This document shows positions 26,662-35,647 of a DNA stretch of 64,000 nucleotides, piece after piece (within the stretch, counting starts at the first letter, position 1; each line of letters starts with the position of its first letter). The notes beneath the pieces were generated by a model. The model did no database searches. It had not been told where the DNA came from and worked only from the letters and a program-made list of their open reading frames with translations. This DNA is from Nocardia pneumoniae NBRC 100136 (GTDB lineage: Bacteria > Actinomycetota > Actinomycetes > Mycobacteriales > Mycobacteriaceae), in the NCBI RefSeq assembly GCF_000308755.1, contig NZ_BAGF01000152.1:62001-126000 (forward strand), given 5' to 3'. A program made the translations under genes and the position numbers.

Positions 26662-26855
26662 GACTGCTCTCGCAGGATCGCTACCGGGCAGGAACTGATG
26701 GCTGCGCGCGCGGCGGTGACGTGCTCTTCGGGGACGTCACCGCCCTCGAATCGGTAAGTCAATTCGCCTGCGTCATCGAGCTCGAACACTGCGGGGGCCT
26801 GCTCGGCGCACATGCCATGGCCTTCGCAGCGAAGGTAGTCGACGGAGATCTTCAT
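26658..26855 (-). CDS. 3Fe-4S ferredoxin
   Basis: 65 residues. Cluster ligands: Cys in RCEGHGMCAEQAP (two cysteines six apart) and the CP motif in SSCPVAIL, leaving three ligands as in P450-type 3Fe-4S ferredoxins. Acidic C-terminal half suits docking to a P450. Ends inside the reductase start; begins 13 bp after the P450 stop. Carries electrons from reductase to P450. Confidence 0.93.
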   Translation of the reverse strand: MKISVDYLRCEGHGMCAEQAPAVFELDDAGELTYRFEGGDVPEEHVTAARAAISSCPVAILREQS

Positions 26856-26868
26856 TGCGATTCGTCCT

Positions 26869-28053
26869 TCAGGCGGGAATGAGTTGCAGGGGAAGGGTTT
26901 CGAAGCGGTGGATGATGTTGTTCATCACCCATTGCGGTCGTCCGGTGATCTCGATGCGTTCCACGCGCTGGAGCAGTGCGGCGAGGATGGCCTGGGTTTC
27001 CAGCCGGGCCAGGCCCTGGCCTGCGCAGCCGTGGGTGCCGTGTCCGAATCCCAGTTGGCGGGATGCGTCGCGGCGGATATCGAAAGTGTCGGGCGAATCC
27101 CACTCGAGTGGATCCCGGTTCGCCGAGGAATACATCACCACCACGCGTGCGCCCACCGGAATGGTGACCCCCGCCAGGGCGAAGTCACGAATTGTCTTGC
27201 GCGAAAACGCCCGCAGCGGTGACTCGTAGCGCACCACCTCATTCACCGCATTGGCGATCATCGTGGGGTCGGACCGCAGTAGCTGCCACTGGTGCGGATG
27301 GGCGGCGAACAGGTACAGGGCGCTGGAGATCGCGCTGATCGTGGTGTCCAGTGAGGGTGCGAGAAAGTCGATCATCATGGCCGGGCACTCGTTGTGCGCG
27401 ATCTTGCCTTCATCGGCGGCCTGGAGGATCTCCGCACCCGCGCTGCCGGGCAGCAGCTGCCGGTCGCGAGCGAGGCGGCGGGTAAACCGCATCATCTCGA
27501 TGCTGGCCGGAGCGGTTCGGATCGATTGGTTGTTGATCGGCCCGAGTGAGTCGAAAGTAGCTCCAGCCCAACGCAATAAGTGCTCACGGCCGTGCTGTGG
27601 CCATCCGATCAAATCGGGTACGACCGACATCGGCAGTGTGGTAGCCAATTCGACGCCGTCGATCCGGCCCCGTGCTATAGCAGCTTCGACGGCCGCGACC
27701 GCTTGCCGCTCGACCGTCTCACGCATCGAGCGCAGCGCCTTGGGGGTCAACCGTCGGCCTAATAGCGCACGCCGCCGGCTGTGGTCTTCGCCGTCACTGT
27801 TGAGGGTGGTACCACGCGAAAGCCGGTTGGCGAGAGGATTCAGTCCGACGCCCTCGCCGGAGATGAAAGTGTCGTCAGCGAGTAGGACAGCCTTGCACTC
27901 GGCATAGCGCGGTAACGCGTATGCCCGCTGCCTTGCCAACCACACGACCGGACCCAACTCGCGCATCCGGGCGTAGTGCGGATACGGGTCCATGATCGCC
28001 TGCCGCGAGTACAGGTCCGGCTGGTAAACGGGGACACCAGCAGTCTTGCGCAT
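26869..28053 (-). CDS. Cytochrome P450
   Basis: 394 residues, full length for a soluble bacterial P450. I-helix APSLDTTISAIS (oxygen-binding Asp-Thr), ExxR in NEVVRYESPLRAF, heme-thiolate loop FGHGTHGCAGQGLARLE with the Cys ligand. The N-terminal part (MDPYPHYARMRELGPVVWL) is family-typical. First gene of the P450-ferredoxin-reductase transcript, followed by mscR and the MBL gene. That set suggests O- or N-demethylation with formaldehyde disposal, by analogy with other P450/formaldehyde-dehydrogenase pairs. Two decayed relatives lie at 30.6 and 32.7 kb. Divergent from a TetR gene. Confidence 0.93.
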   Translation of the reverse strand: MRKTAGVPVYQPDLYSRQAIMDPYPHYARMRELGPVVWLARQRAYALPRYAECKAVLLADDTFISGEGVGLNPLANRLSRGTTLNSDGEDHSRRRALLGRRLTPKALRSMRETVERQAVAAVEAAIARGRIDGVELATTLPMSVVPDLIGWPQHGREHLLRWAGATFDSLGPINNQSIRTAPASIEMMRFTRRLARDRQLLPGSAGAEILQAADEGKIAHNECPAMMIDFLAPSLDTTISAISSALYLFAAHPHQWQLLRSDPTMIANAVNEVVRYESPLRAFSRKTIRDFALAGVTIPVGARVVVMYSSANRDPLEWDSPDTFDIRRDASRQLGFGHGTHGCAGQGLARLETQAILAALLQRVERIEITGRPQWVMNNIIHRFETLPLQLIPA

Positions 28054-28186
28054 CGAAACTCCTCAACACCAACGTTCGTCCGTCGTTGGCTCTTCACCGG
28101 ATCGTTGCGGCCGAATCCCGCCTCGAACTGGATTCAGGCGACTGGATCGTCGGGCCTATCTGTGGCCTGCATCTCAGGCTAGCCAT

Positions 28187-28219
28187 TTGATTGACTACAT
28201 GTCAATGACATGAAATCAA
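28187..28219. promoter_or_regulatory. Overlapping palindromes between P450 and TetR genes
   Basis: ATGTCA, one base, TGACAT at 28199-28211 is a perfect palindrome. ATTGAC and GTCAAT flank five bases at 28190-28206, and outer arms TTGATT (28187-28192) and AATCAA (28214-28219) frame the block. Well placed for TetR control of both divergent promoters. Confidence 0.7.
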
Positions 28220-28286
28220 CTTGTGTTTCCCGCGGTGGCGGCCGAGTATCGGAGGAGGCGATCGGCAGGCAACAGGAGGGACACCG

Positions 28287-28952
28287 ATGACCGCGACAAC
28301 CGGGAAGGGGCGCACAACCATGCGTGCTGCGCAGGCCGCCGAGACCCGCCAGCGCCTCATCGACGCCGCAGTCGAGGCGTTCTCCGAACACAGCTACGAC
28401 GAGGTGGCTGTGGCCGACATCGCAAAAGCCGCCGGGGTGGCCCATGGACTGCTGTTCCATTACTTCGGCAACAAGCGTGGCATCTATCTGGCGGCCTTAC
28501 GGGATGCCTCCGACCGGATCGTGCAAGCTCAGGGGCTCGATCCCGAGCTTCCTATCGTCCAGCAGATCCGCGCGGGGTTTCGCGCGCACCTCAGTTATCT
28601 CGCCGCACACCGGGGGCTCGCGCTGCGGTTGGTTCTCGGCGGACGAAGCGCTGATCCCGAGGCGTTCGAGGCTTTCGAAGCGGGTCGATGGCGGACGATC
28701 GAGGGGTGGACCACCCTGTTGGGACTCGATCCCCAAATTCCCGCCTTGCGCATGATGATGCGGTCTGCCGCTGGTGCGATCGATGAGGCGACCCTCTACT
28801 GGTTACAGAACGGAGAACCCTTCGACATCGAATCCATGATCGATGCCCTGATCCCGATGGTGGTCGCCGGGCTGCGTGCTGCCGCTCAACTCGACCCCGC
28901 CCTCGATGTGGACACCGCTACGCAAGCAATGCTGGATAGTCGCAGGCGGTGA
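28287..28952 (+). CDS. TetR family regulator of the P450 operon
   Basis: 221 residues from the ATG at 28287, preceded by AGGAGGG. HTH: VADIAKAAGVAHGLLFHYFGNKRGIYLAAL. The C-terminal half contains ALRMMMRSAAGAIDEATLYWLQNGEPFD, which recurs almost unchanged in the fragment at 43168-43446, so a close paralogue once existed there. Divergent from the P450 gene with palindromes between them; repression lifted by the P450 substrate is the likely mode. Confidence 0.9.
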   Translation: MTATTGKGRTTMRAAQAAETRQRLIDAAVEAFSEHSYDEVAVADIAKAAGVAHGLLFHYFGNKRGIYLAALRDASDRIVQAQGLDPELPIVQQIRAGFRAHLSYLAAHRGLALRLVLGGRSADPEAFEAFEAGRWRTIEGWTTLLGLDPQIPALRMMMRSAAGAIDEATLYWLQNGEPFDIESMIDALIPMVVAGLRAAAQLDPALDVDTATQAMLDSRRR

Positions 28953-29105
28953 AGTTGCACCAGTGAGGTGCACTCGCCGACGCTCCGGCGATCGCGTCCG
29001 GCTCGGCCAGCAGTCCTGTGGTTGTCGTGGCCGATGTGTCCACACGCGAAGCGCCGGTGGGTGTGGACACCCACCAGCCCGCGGCGGTGCGTAGAACGGA
29101 AATAC

Positions 29106-29569
29106 TCATGAGGAGGCCACTTTCAGAAGGCCGCGCAGGCGGCGGAGGTCGAATTCGTTGTCATCGCGCGAGGCCTCGAAAACCGCGCGTGCTTCCCGCA
29201 GCCCGCCGATTTCTTCCGGCAAGCCGACCACCTCGACCGCCATATCCTCGGCCAGCCGCAGCAGATCCACCGAGCCTGCCGCGTGGAAGGCTGGTCCGAG
29301 GAATCTGGACCGCGGCCGTTGCCGGATGATCACGCACGGTGCACCCGCATCCGTACCACGCAGGTGCAGCTCGGTCGATGTCCGCAGCACGGTGGTGAAA
29401 CCGAAAACGGACGCGAATACTTCGGCCCCGGCGAGGTCGGCTTCTCGAACCCGAGCCACGCCAGATCCACCACCCTGATGATGGGATTTCGCGCCCGGCC
29501 GGGGTGTTCGCCCGCGTGGGCGCCTTCCTCGCTGTGCAGACCGGTATGCGCATCACGCTGGTCAGGCAT
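29106..29569 (-). pseudogene. VOC/extradiol dioxygenase-like protein, frame-shifted
   Basis: N-terminal frame from 29569 reads PIIRVVDLAWLGFEKP. Near 29447 the frame shifts, and DLAGAEVFASVFGFTTVLRTSTELHLRG continues with CVIIRQRPRSRFLGPAFHA. This is the glyoxalase/bleomycin-resistance fold as in the first domain of 2,3-dihydroxybiphenyl dioxygenases. After EEIGG the sequence no longer fits the family. The second half is missing, so no active enzyme is expected. Its presence hints that a ring-cleavage pathway was once here. Confidence 0.7.
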
Positions 29570-29693
29570 CCACCACTCCTCTGATCTGAATATCACTTAC
29601 GAGCGTGGCGTCACCAAGGGCTAATTGAAGATTTCGTCACTGCCGAGTAAATGGGTTAGCACCGGGGTGAGACGAGCACAGGGAGCGGGAACC

Positions 29694-30310
29694 ATGACCG
29701 AGCGGGTCAGCCGGGAGCCGAACCGGTTGCAGCGCCGCAAGGCGCGTACGCGCGCGGCGCTGGTGAGTGCGGCGCCGAACTTCATCGCACAGGGCAAGAT
29801 GAACGTCCCGATTTTGGAGATCACCCAGGTCGCCGACGTCGGCATGGGGGTCGTTCTACAATCACTTCCAAACCCGGGAGGAGCTCTTCGCCGCCGCGGC
29901 GGAGGACGTCCTCGATCTGCTGGGTGCGACCCTCGATCAGCTCACCGAAGGACTCGAAGACCCGGCGCACATCTTCGCCCAAAGCTTCCGGCTCACCGGA
30001 CGGTTGCGCCGCAGAAATCCCGTGCTCAGCAAGGTCCTACTCAAGGGCGGAATGAGCCTTGCTGCTTCGGCAAAGGCCTGGCACTCCGCGCCCGTCGCGA
30101 CATCGAAACCGCCACCGGCCTCGGACGCTTCCAAGTCGGCGACGCGGATCTGGCGATGGCTCTCGTGACCGGGGCGGTCTTGGCACTGGGCCAACTGTTG
30201 CACAATCACCCCCCGAACGTGACGACGCCTCAACTGCCGACCAGATCGCTGAAGACCTGCTGCGGAGATTCGGTCTGTCCCCCGAGGAGGCTCGGGAGAT
30301 CTGCTGCCGC
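29694..30310 (+). pseudogene. TetR family regulator, several frameshifts
   Basis: The frame starts at 29694 (MTERVSREPNRLQRRKARTR) and runs to ITQVADVGMG. In another frame it continues SFYNHFQTREELFAAAAEDV and RNPVLSKVLLKGG. It then returns (IETATGLGRFQVGDADLAMAL, LALGQLLHNH) and ends in a third (STADQIAEDLLRRFGLSPEEA). At least three shifts. The reconstructed protein has a normal TetR length of about 205 residues. Confidence 0.75.
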
Positions 30311-30589
30311 GCAACGACACGGCCGCCTGACATCGCCGACCGCGCACCGACTGCGCCTGCTCGCGGGCCTCGGCGCGGACAATGGCGACGCGCATCCCAC
30401 AATGAAGGCTCAGGTCCACGAGTAACTCGCCGACGCCACCCCACCGACGGAATGCCTCAACACCGACGGCTTCCCGGCCTTCTGGCCGACGAATACAGCA
30501 TCGGCCGTTCCACCATCCACCGCATCATCAGCGGCACCGTGCCACGGGTCTAACACCCACGGCGCTCATGTACCTGGTGACACGTTTGT

Positions 30590-31236
30590 TACCACTACCC
30601 CTCATTGGACACGACCATCAGCGCGATCGTCTCCGCACTGTATCTTTTCGCTCGGCACCCCGATCAGTGGCGGATGCTGCGCGACGCCCCGGCGTTGATC
30701 CCGAACGCGGTCAACGAGGTCGTGCGCTACGAATCACCGCTACGAGCTTTCTCCCGCAAGGTAACTCGTGCCAACGATATCGCGGGCACCACAATCCCTG
30801 CCGATTCCCGCGTCGTGATGATCTACGCTTCGGCCAACCGTGACCGGCTCGAGTGGGACGACCCGGACACCTTCGACATTCGGCGCGATGCCTCTCGTCA
30901 ACTCGGATTCGGCAGGGCGTACACGGCTGCGCCGGGCAGCGACTGGCGCGGCTGGAGACGCAATCCATGCTCGCCGCGCTCGCGGCACGCGTCGACCGCA
31001 TCCATCGCCCACTGTGGTTCGCGACCGCGGTGCCGGGCGTGTATGCGGCGGGTGACGCCGCGTATGTGCGCAGCGTCGGCCGTCGCTCACCGTTCTGGTC
31101 GAACGCCGTCGCTCAAGGTAAGGTCGCCGCGGCGTCCGCCCTGGGGCTCGAACCGCGGGCGACGCCGATCGACGACTACTTCTGGACCGAGATTCTCGGT
31201 GTGCCGATCAAAGTCAGTGGGCCGCTTCCGTTTTAG
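30590..31236 (+). pseudogene. P450 3' part fused by deletion to ferredoxin-reductase 3' part
   Basis: Begins abruptly in the P450 I-helix (PSLDTTISAIVSALYLFARHP) and runs through VRYESPLRAFSRK and DPDTFDIRRDASRQLGFG. It shifts frame at about 30915 to HGCAGQRLARLETQ, then joins directly to the reductase C-terminus (GVYAAGDAAYV, SPFWSNAVAQGKVAAASALG, DDYFWTEILGVPIKV) and stops at 31236. The missing middle would have held the P450 end, the ferredoxin and most of the reductase. It parallels the intact genes at 25.5-28 kb but is clearly diverged, so it is a paralogous cassette that collapsed. Confidence 0.85.
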
Positions 31237-31275
31237 GGAACCGGACGCGCCGCGAGCGACCATGCCGCGGTAATA

Positions 31276-32517
31276 TCAGGTGGCGCCCCGCCACTGCAAC
31301 ACCTCTAGGGCGGCGGCGATGTGCAGCGTATTGGTGTCCAAGGGGCGAGGGAGAAGTTCGTCTGCTCGCGCCAAGCGTCTGATGACCGTGTTGCGGTGGA
31401 GGTGCAGACGGGCTGCGGTGCGTGCCACGCTGCATTGTTCTCTCACGAACGTCAACACCGTCTCTCGCACGTGATCGTTGTCGTTCGCGAGATCACCCAG
31501 GGTGTGATGGATGAAGTGATCAGTACGCTCGCGGTCGGCGGCTAGGAGCGATACGAGCCGCACCTCGTCGTAGGTCGCGACGCGTCGGCTGGATTGCAGG
31601 CGTGTGAGCATCTGTTGTGTAGACAAGGCATCAAGGTGGGTGCGGCGGAAGCCTTCGATTCCGCGCGCCGTGGAACCAACCGCGATACAGACATCGGGGA
31701 TGTCGAGAACTCGTTCAGCGAGTGTCTGGGCGTCTACGGTCACCTCGCCCGGCAGCCATACCCAAATGGTGGCGGCGCCGGGAATGATCGTCAGCGGGTT
31801 AGGGCTCTGCGCGCATTTCAACAATACCCCAACCGCTTGCTCCAGCCGTCTCAGTTCGGAATCAGGCTGGGTGTTCCATACAATGGCGGCGGTGTGGATT
31901 TGGGCTAGGCCGTATCCGAGTCGCATTTCGGCGCGCTCGCGTGTGATCGGTGCGCCCTCGAGCAATAGTGCTACGACTTCACGCCGTTCGGGGGCTGATC
32001 CCCTGAGTAGCTCCTCACGTTCAGCATGCATGAGTTCGGTGACCATTGCCAGGGTCGCTTCGACGAACTCGGCGATCGATTGTGCCGAGACGATGAGAAG
32101 TGCCTCCAATTCATCGACCTCGGAGGTCAGTGAGAAGGCGAGGCGCACCCATAGTTTCCAGGCCGCGTTTTGGCCGATGCGATAACTGGTCAATGTCAAT
32201 TCATCGAGACCTCGCCGCACCAGATCCCGTGTGATATCGACTATGTCGGCGTCCAGCACAGGAGCCACGGGCGCGCCAGGGTCGCTTATATTGGACACTG
32301 CCCATCTCAGAATGGTCGCTCGCGCCGCACGCTCGGATTCGGCCGCCAGCACCGGCTCGCTGACGCTGGCTTCCATGCCAGGTGAACTCAAGAAAGTATG
32401 GGTGAATTCATCGAGCCACCCGGACTTGCGCTGAACGATGAGTTCAGCGCCGATACGCAGCAACTCGCGAATCCGCTCAGGCGGCCGGTCCCGGGACACC
32501 CCCTGACTGTAAGGCAC
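31276..32517 (-). CDS. PucR/CdaR-type transcriptional regulator
   Basis: 413 residues from a GTG at 32517; longer frames upstream lack protein character. The N-terminal part is a helical sensor domain (RELLRIGAELIVQRKSGWLDEF), the middle a GGDEF-like PucR domain (LGYGLAQIHTAAIVWNT). The end is the PucR HTH: HVRETVLTFVREQCSVARTA with LHLHRNTVIRRLARADELL. It stands intact among pseudogenes. Such regulators respond to metabolites and activate adjoining catabolic genes; the P450 remnant and monooxygenase-YceI gene are divergent from it. Confidence 0.88.
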   Translation of the reverse strand: MPYSQGVSRDRPPERIRELLRIGAELIVQRKSGWLDEFTHTFLSSPGMEASVSEPVLAAESERAARATILRWAVSNISDPGAPVAPVLDADIVDITRDLVRRGLDELTLTSYRIGQNAAWKLWVRLAFSLTSEVDELEALLIVSAQSIAEFVEATLAMVTELMHAEREELLRGSAPERREVVALLLEGAPITRERAEMRLGYGLAQIHTAAIVWNTQPDSELRRLEQAVGVLLKCAQSPNPLTIIPGAATIWVWLPGEVTVDAQTLAERVLDIPDVCIAVGSTARGIEGFRRTHLDALSTQQMLTRLQSSRRVATYDEVRLVSLLAADRERTDHFIHHTLGDLANDNDHVRETVLTFVREQCSVARTAARLHLHRNTVIRRLARADELLPRPLDTNTLHIAAALEVLQWRGAT

Positions 32518-32532
32518 ATGATGGTGTGAGTC

Positions 32533-32558
32533 GCACCGTTCTATGAAAAAAACGGTGC
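32533..32558. promoter_or_regulatory. Inverted repeat GCACCGTT / AACGGTGC before the PucR gene
   Basis: GCACCGTT (32533-32540) and AACGGTGC (32551-32558) are perfect complements ten bases apart, 16 bp upstream of the regulator start and 114 bp before the P450 remnant at 32672. Likely a regulator site, possibly for PucR itself. Confidence 0.55.
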
Positions 32559-32671
32559 ATTTCGTACCTTGTTGTCGGCGTGGGCGCGGTCGACACTGAT
32601 ACGCCAGATGTGCACCAACCCACGCCCCGCTGCATCGTGGTTGCGCCACTGCGCGAGTGAAGGAACCCCCC

Positions 32672-33082
32672 ATGACAGTGAATCCGACGCCCGAAGAACT
32701 GGGCCGCTGCCCCGTTGCGCACGGGCAGCAACCTGCGTCCTGGTCGACCCGCTACGCGGCGCGGTTGGGGATGGGGCAGCGTCGACGTCCGCCGGGCGTG
32801 CCGGTCTACGACGAAGACATCTACTCGGTCGCGGTGATCCGTGATCCCTACACGCATTACCGCGCCATGCGCGCACTTGGTCCCGTGGTGTGGTTACAGA
32901 ATGGCACCCACGGTTGTGCAGGGCAGGGCCTGTCACGCATGGAAACCGAAGCCATCTTGGGCGCACTGCTGCGCTACGTCGATCGCATCGAGCTGACCGG
33001 CACACCAGAGGTGGCGGTCAACAACGTGATCCACCGCTTCGAAACGCTTCCGCTTCGCCTCGTCGGCCGGAGAGATCAGTGA
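32672..33082 (+). pseudogene. Cytochrome P450 with a clean internal deletion
   Basis: One uninterrupted frame of 136 codons. The first 75 residues are a P450 N-terminus (VPVYDEDIYSVAVIRDPYTHY, RALGPVVWL). They join in frame to the heme loop NGTHGCAGQGLSRMETEAIL and the family C-terminus (VNNVIHRFETLPLRLV). About 270 residues, including the I-helix and ExxR, are missing, so it cannot be a working P450 even though it keeps start, stop and heme Cys. The monooxygenase-YceI gene follows 56 bp downstream. Confidence 0.85.
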
Positions 33083-33138
33083 AACCTCCTGCCGATCACA
33101 TCCAGCACACACCTACATACCCACAAGGAGGAGATGTG

Positions 33139-35244
33139 GTGCCGCGCTTCGACCATGCATCCGACCTGACCCATGATGTGGCGGTCATCGGGCTGGGCCC
33201 GGTCGGCGAGATGGCCGCGATTCTGCTCGCGCGCTCAGGATTAACAGTGTTGGCCATCGAGCGGCAGCCCGCGGCGTATGCGCATCCACGAGTCGGGGTT
33301 CTCGACGGTGAGGCCCTCCGTGCATTGCAGAAGGCGGGTTTGTACGAGCGGGCCGCGCAGACCATGCTGCTCAATATGGGCGTGCAATGGCTCTCGCGCC
33401 GCGGCGAGGTGCTGGCCACAGCCCTGCCGATCGAGCGCCCGCAGGGTCATCCTTGGCTGAACGCTATCTATCAGCCGCTGCTGGACGGCACGTTGCGGAA
33501 TGCCCTCGACGAGCTGACCGGCGTCGACGTCCGGCTGGGCAACACGTTGACGTCCGTGGACCAGGACAACGAGGCAGTCGAACTGACATTCGTTGATGCA
33601 GAGGGCAATCCGGCACGCGCCCGAGTCCGGTATGTGCTCGGATGCGATGGCGCAAACAGCGCGACGCGCGCCGCGATCGGAGTCGAACTTGTCGGTTCGA
33701 CGTATCAGGAGCCCTGGCTCATCGTCGACGCGAAGCTGCCGGAGCCTGTCGCGCATCTGCCGTACGTGCAGTTCAGGATGGACCCGGGCGGGCCGCGGAT
33801 GACGACCCGGTTGGCGGCTGGCAACCATCGGTGGGAGCGGATGGTGATGCCAGACGAAGATCGCGCGGAGTTGCTCGAACCCGCGGCAGCCCGGGCTGTC
33901 GTCGCGCAGCACGCAGATCCGGACTCCGCTGAGATCCTGCGCCATGTGATCTACACCTTCTCAGCAAAATGCGCCGACCGATGGCGCGTGGGCCGCGTAT
34001 TCCTGTGCGGAGACGCCGCCCATCTCATGCCGCCGCTTGCCGGGCAGGGCCTGAACTCCGGTATCCGTGACGTCGTCAACCTGACATGGAAGATCGCCAG
34101 CGTGCTTGCCGGCGCACCGGATTCCGTCTTGGAGTCCTACGAACCGGAACGGCGGCCGCACGTAGAAGAGATGACCGAGCTGTCGGTGCGCCTCGGCCGA
34201 TTCGTGATGATGCGGTCACCCGCCGGAGCCGCCGCGCGTGACGCTGCATTCCGGGCTCTGCTGGCTGTTCCACGAATACGTCGCATAGTCACGGAGGGCA
34301 CCGGCCGGAGACCCGCCACCTACACACGAGGCTTCCTTGGCGAAACACCTATGCGGCATTCATCAGTGGGTCGGCTCTTCCCCCAGCCACAGGTGCGCAC
34401 ATTCGATGGCTCACAATGTCTTCTCGAGGACATCACCGGATCGGGGTGGCGCATCGTCGGCTGGGGCCAGGACCCCCGCGTCGCGTTGACATGCGAAGGC
34501 CGAACGCTGGCCGAAGACGTACTCCGCGCGACCTTTCTCACCTTGTGCTCTCCTGGTGAGCGGCCGCACGAACCAGGCGCCCGTACGGATGTTTTCGAGG
34601 ACATCAACAACCTCACCAGGCCGCTTCTCCAGCCCCACCCCTTCGCCATCGTGCGGCCGGATCACTACGTCTACGCTAACCCCTCTGCCGCAGCGCTCGA
34701 CGCTACCGTCAGGACCCTCGCCCGCCGCATGTCGCACCGAAGCCCACAACACCGTGAGCCGGCAGATGACACCGACACACGGACCCTGGCTCCCTCCGAT
34801 CTACACCTCGGATTCACCGCTCAGGGTATGTGGGGCTTGGCGCCGGTGTCGGGCCGGTTCGAGCAGGCAACCGGTTCGCTTACCTGGCGACCGGACGACA
34901 CGGCTCGGGTCCGATTGGAAATAGCCAGCGCAAGCATCAACTCCGGCAACTCGTTCCGTGATCGCCACTTGCGTGGGCCCGACTTCCTCGACACAGCGCG
35001 GTACCCGTTGATCACGTTCACCGGCGAGGCCACCCGCACTGGGACAGGGATGCGTATCACTGGCGCGCTCACGATTGTGGGCAACGCGTGTGACGAGGTG
35101 ATCGATGTAAACACCGCTGCGGAAGGAGAAACCCTCACCGGCTGTGCCACCGCGTCGATAAGCCTTTCCGCGTACGGCATCCGGCCCCGCCTCGGGATGG
35201 TCCGACCGGAGGTGCAGCTCACCCTGTCTGGTCGACTGTTGTAG
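33139..35244 (+). CDS. Flavin monooxygenase (MhpA-like) fused to a YceI domain
   Basis: 701 residues from the GTG at 33139, with AAGGAGG at 33125-33131. Residues about 12-530 are a class A flavoprotein hydroxylase: VAVIGLGPVGEMAAILLARSG, the LGCDGANSATR motif, and CGDAAHLMPPLAGQGLNSG. It matches the 3-(3-hydroxyphenyl)propionate hydroxylase type. Residues about 545-701 are a YceI lipocalin-like domain: SDLHLGFTAQGMWG, ASASINSGNSFRDRHLRGPDF, YPLITFTGEA. YceI proteins bind isoprenoid-type or amphiphilic molecules. One unbroken frame covers both. The fusion suggests hydroxylation of a lipophilic substrate presented by the barrel. Not in the operator regulon as far as seen. Confidence 0.88.
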   Translation: MPRFDHASDLTHDVAVIGLGPVGEMAAILLARSGLTVLAIERQPAAYAHPRVGVLDGEALRALQKAGLYERAAQTMLLNMGVQWLSRRGEVLATALPIERPQGHPWLNAIYQPLLDGTLRNALDELTGVDVRLGNTLTSVDQDNEAVELTFVDAEGNPARARVRYVLGCDGANSATRAAIGVELVGSTYQEPWLIVDAKLPEPVAHLPYVQFRMDPGGPRMTTRLAAGNHRWERMVMPDEDRAELLEPAAARAVVAQHADPDSAEILRHVIYTFSAKCADRWRVGRVFLCGDAAHLMPPLAGQGLNSGIRDVVNLTWKIASVLAGAPDSVLESYEPERRPHVEEMTELSVRLGRFVMMRSPAGAAARDAAFRALLAVPRIRRIVTEGTGRRPATYTRGFLGETPMRHSSVGRLFPQPQVRTFDGSQCLLEDITGSGWRIVGWGQDPRVALTCEGRTLAEDVLRATFLTLCSPGERPHEPGARTDVFEDINNLTRPLLQPHPFAIVRPDHYVYANPSAAALDATVRTLARRMSHRSPQHREPADDTDTRTLAPSDLHLGFTAQGMWGLAPVSGRFEQATGSLTWRPDDTARVRLEIASASINSGNSFRDRHLRGPDFLDTARYPLITFTGEATRTGTGMRITGALTIVGNACDEVIDVNTAAEGETLTGCATASISLSAYGIRPRLGMVRPEVQLTLSGRLL

Positions 35245-35427
35245 CCGAACCGCATGCCCGGTGCCGGCACCGATACCGGAGACCTTCCGGGCCGCATCAC
35301 CATTGCCGGGCCGGGTTGATCCGGAGAAGGAAATGTTGTGAGGGCACGGCCCATCCGATCACCGGGTTCCGTGTCATCGAGCAGCGATACGGTGTTCTCA
35401 CGGCGTGGTGTGTTGCCGTACCGGACC

Positions 35428-35573
35428 TCATATACCACTTCGACTCGATGCGCGGACCGATCCCGATGCTGGGCCGGGGGCGCCGAGACCGAAGTCGGCG
35501 ATCGGGTCGCGCCAGACCGAATGGGCATGGTGGGCGCGGCGTCGGGTGTTGTCGTATTCGATGAGCACTGGTG
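35428..35573 (-). pseudogene. DUF3500 C-terminal fragment
   Basis: About 48 codons: PPVLIEYDNTRRRAHHAHSV, then WRDPIADFGLGAPG. This matches the last 40 residues of the intact DUF3500 protein at 37983 (LLIEYDNTQRQANHAHSVWR). The rest is missing. It adjoins the acyl-CoA dehydrogenase fragment on the same strand. Confidence 0.75.
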
Positions 35574-35647
35574 GTGGAGGGATGCTTTTTCGGTTGCGCA
35601 GGAGTTCACCGTGGCGGGATCTGTCGGAGGTGTTCGAACCGACATTC

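Noticed and set aside
30440..30555. Possible recombinase HTH (LADEYSIGRSTIHRIISG)
   Set aside because: Resembles a resolvase helix-turn-helix but is only about 25 codons long, with no other recombinase sequence around it; too little to call.
35245..35427. Start of a further gene after the monooxygenase-YceI stop
   Set aside because: Short frames on both strands have no protein features; the region seems to be filler before the DUF3500 fragment.
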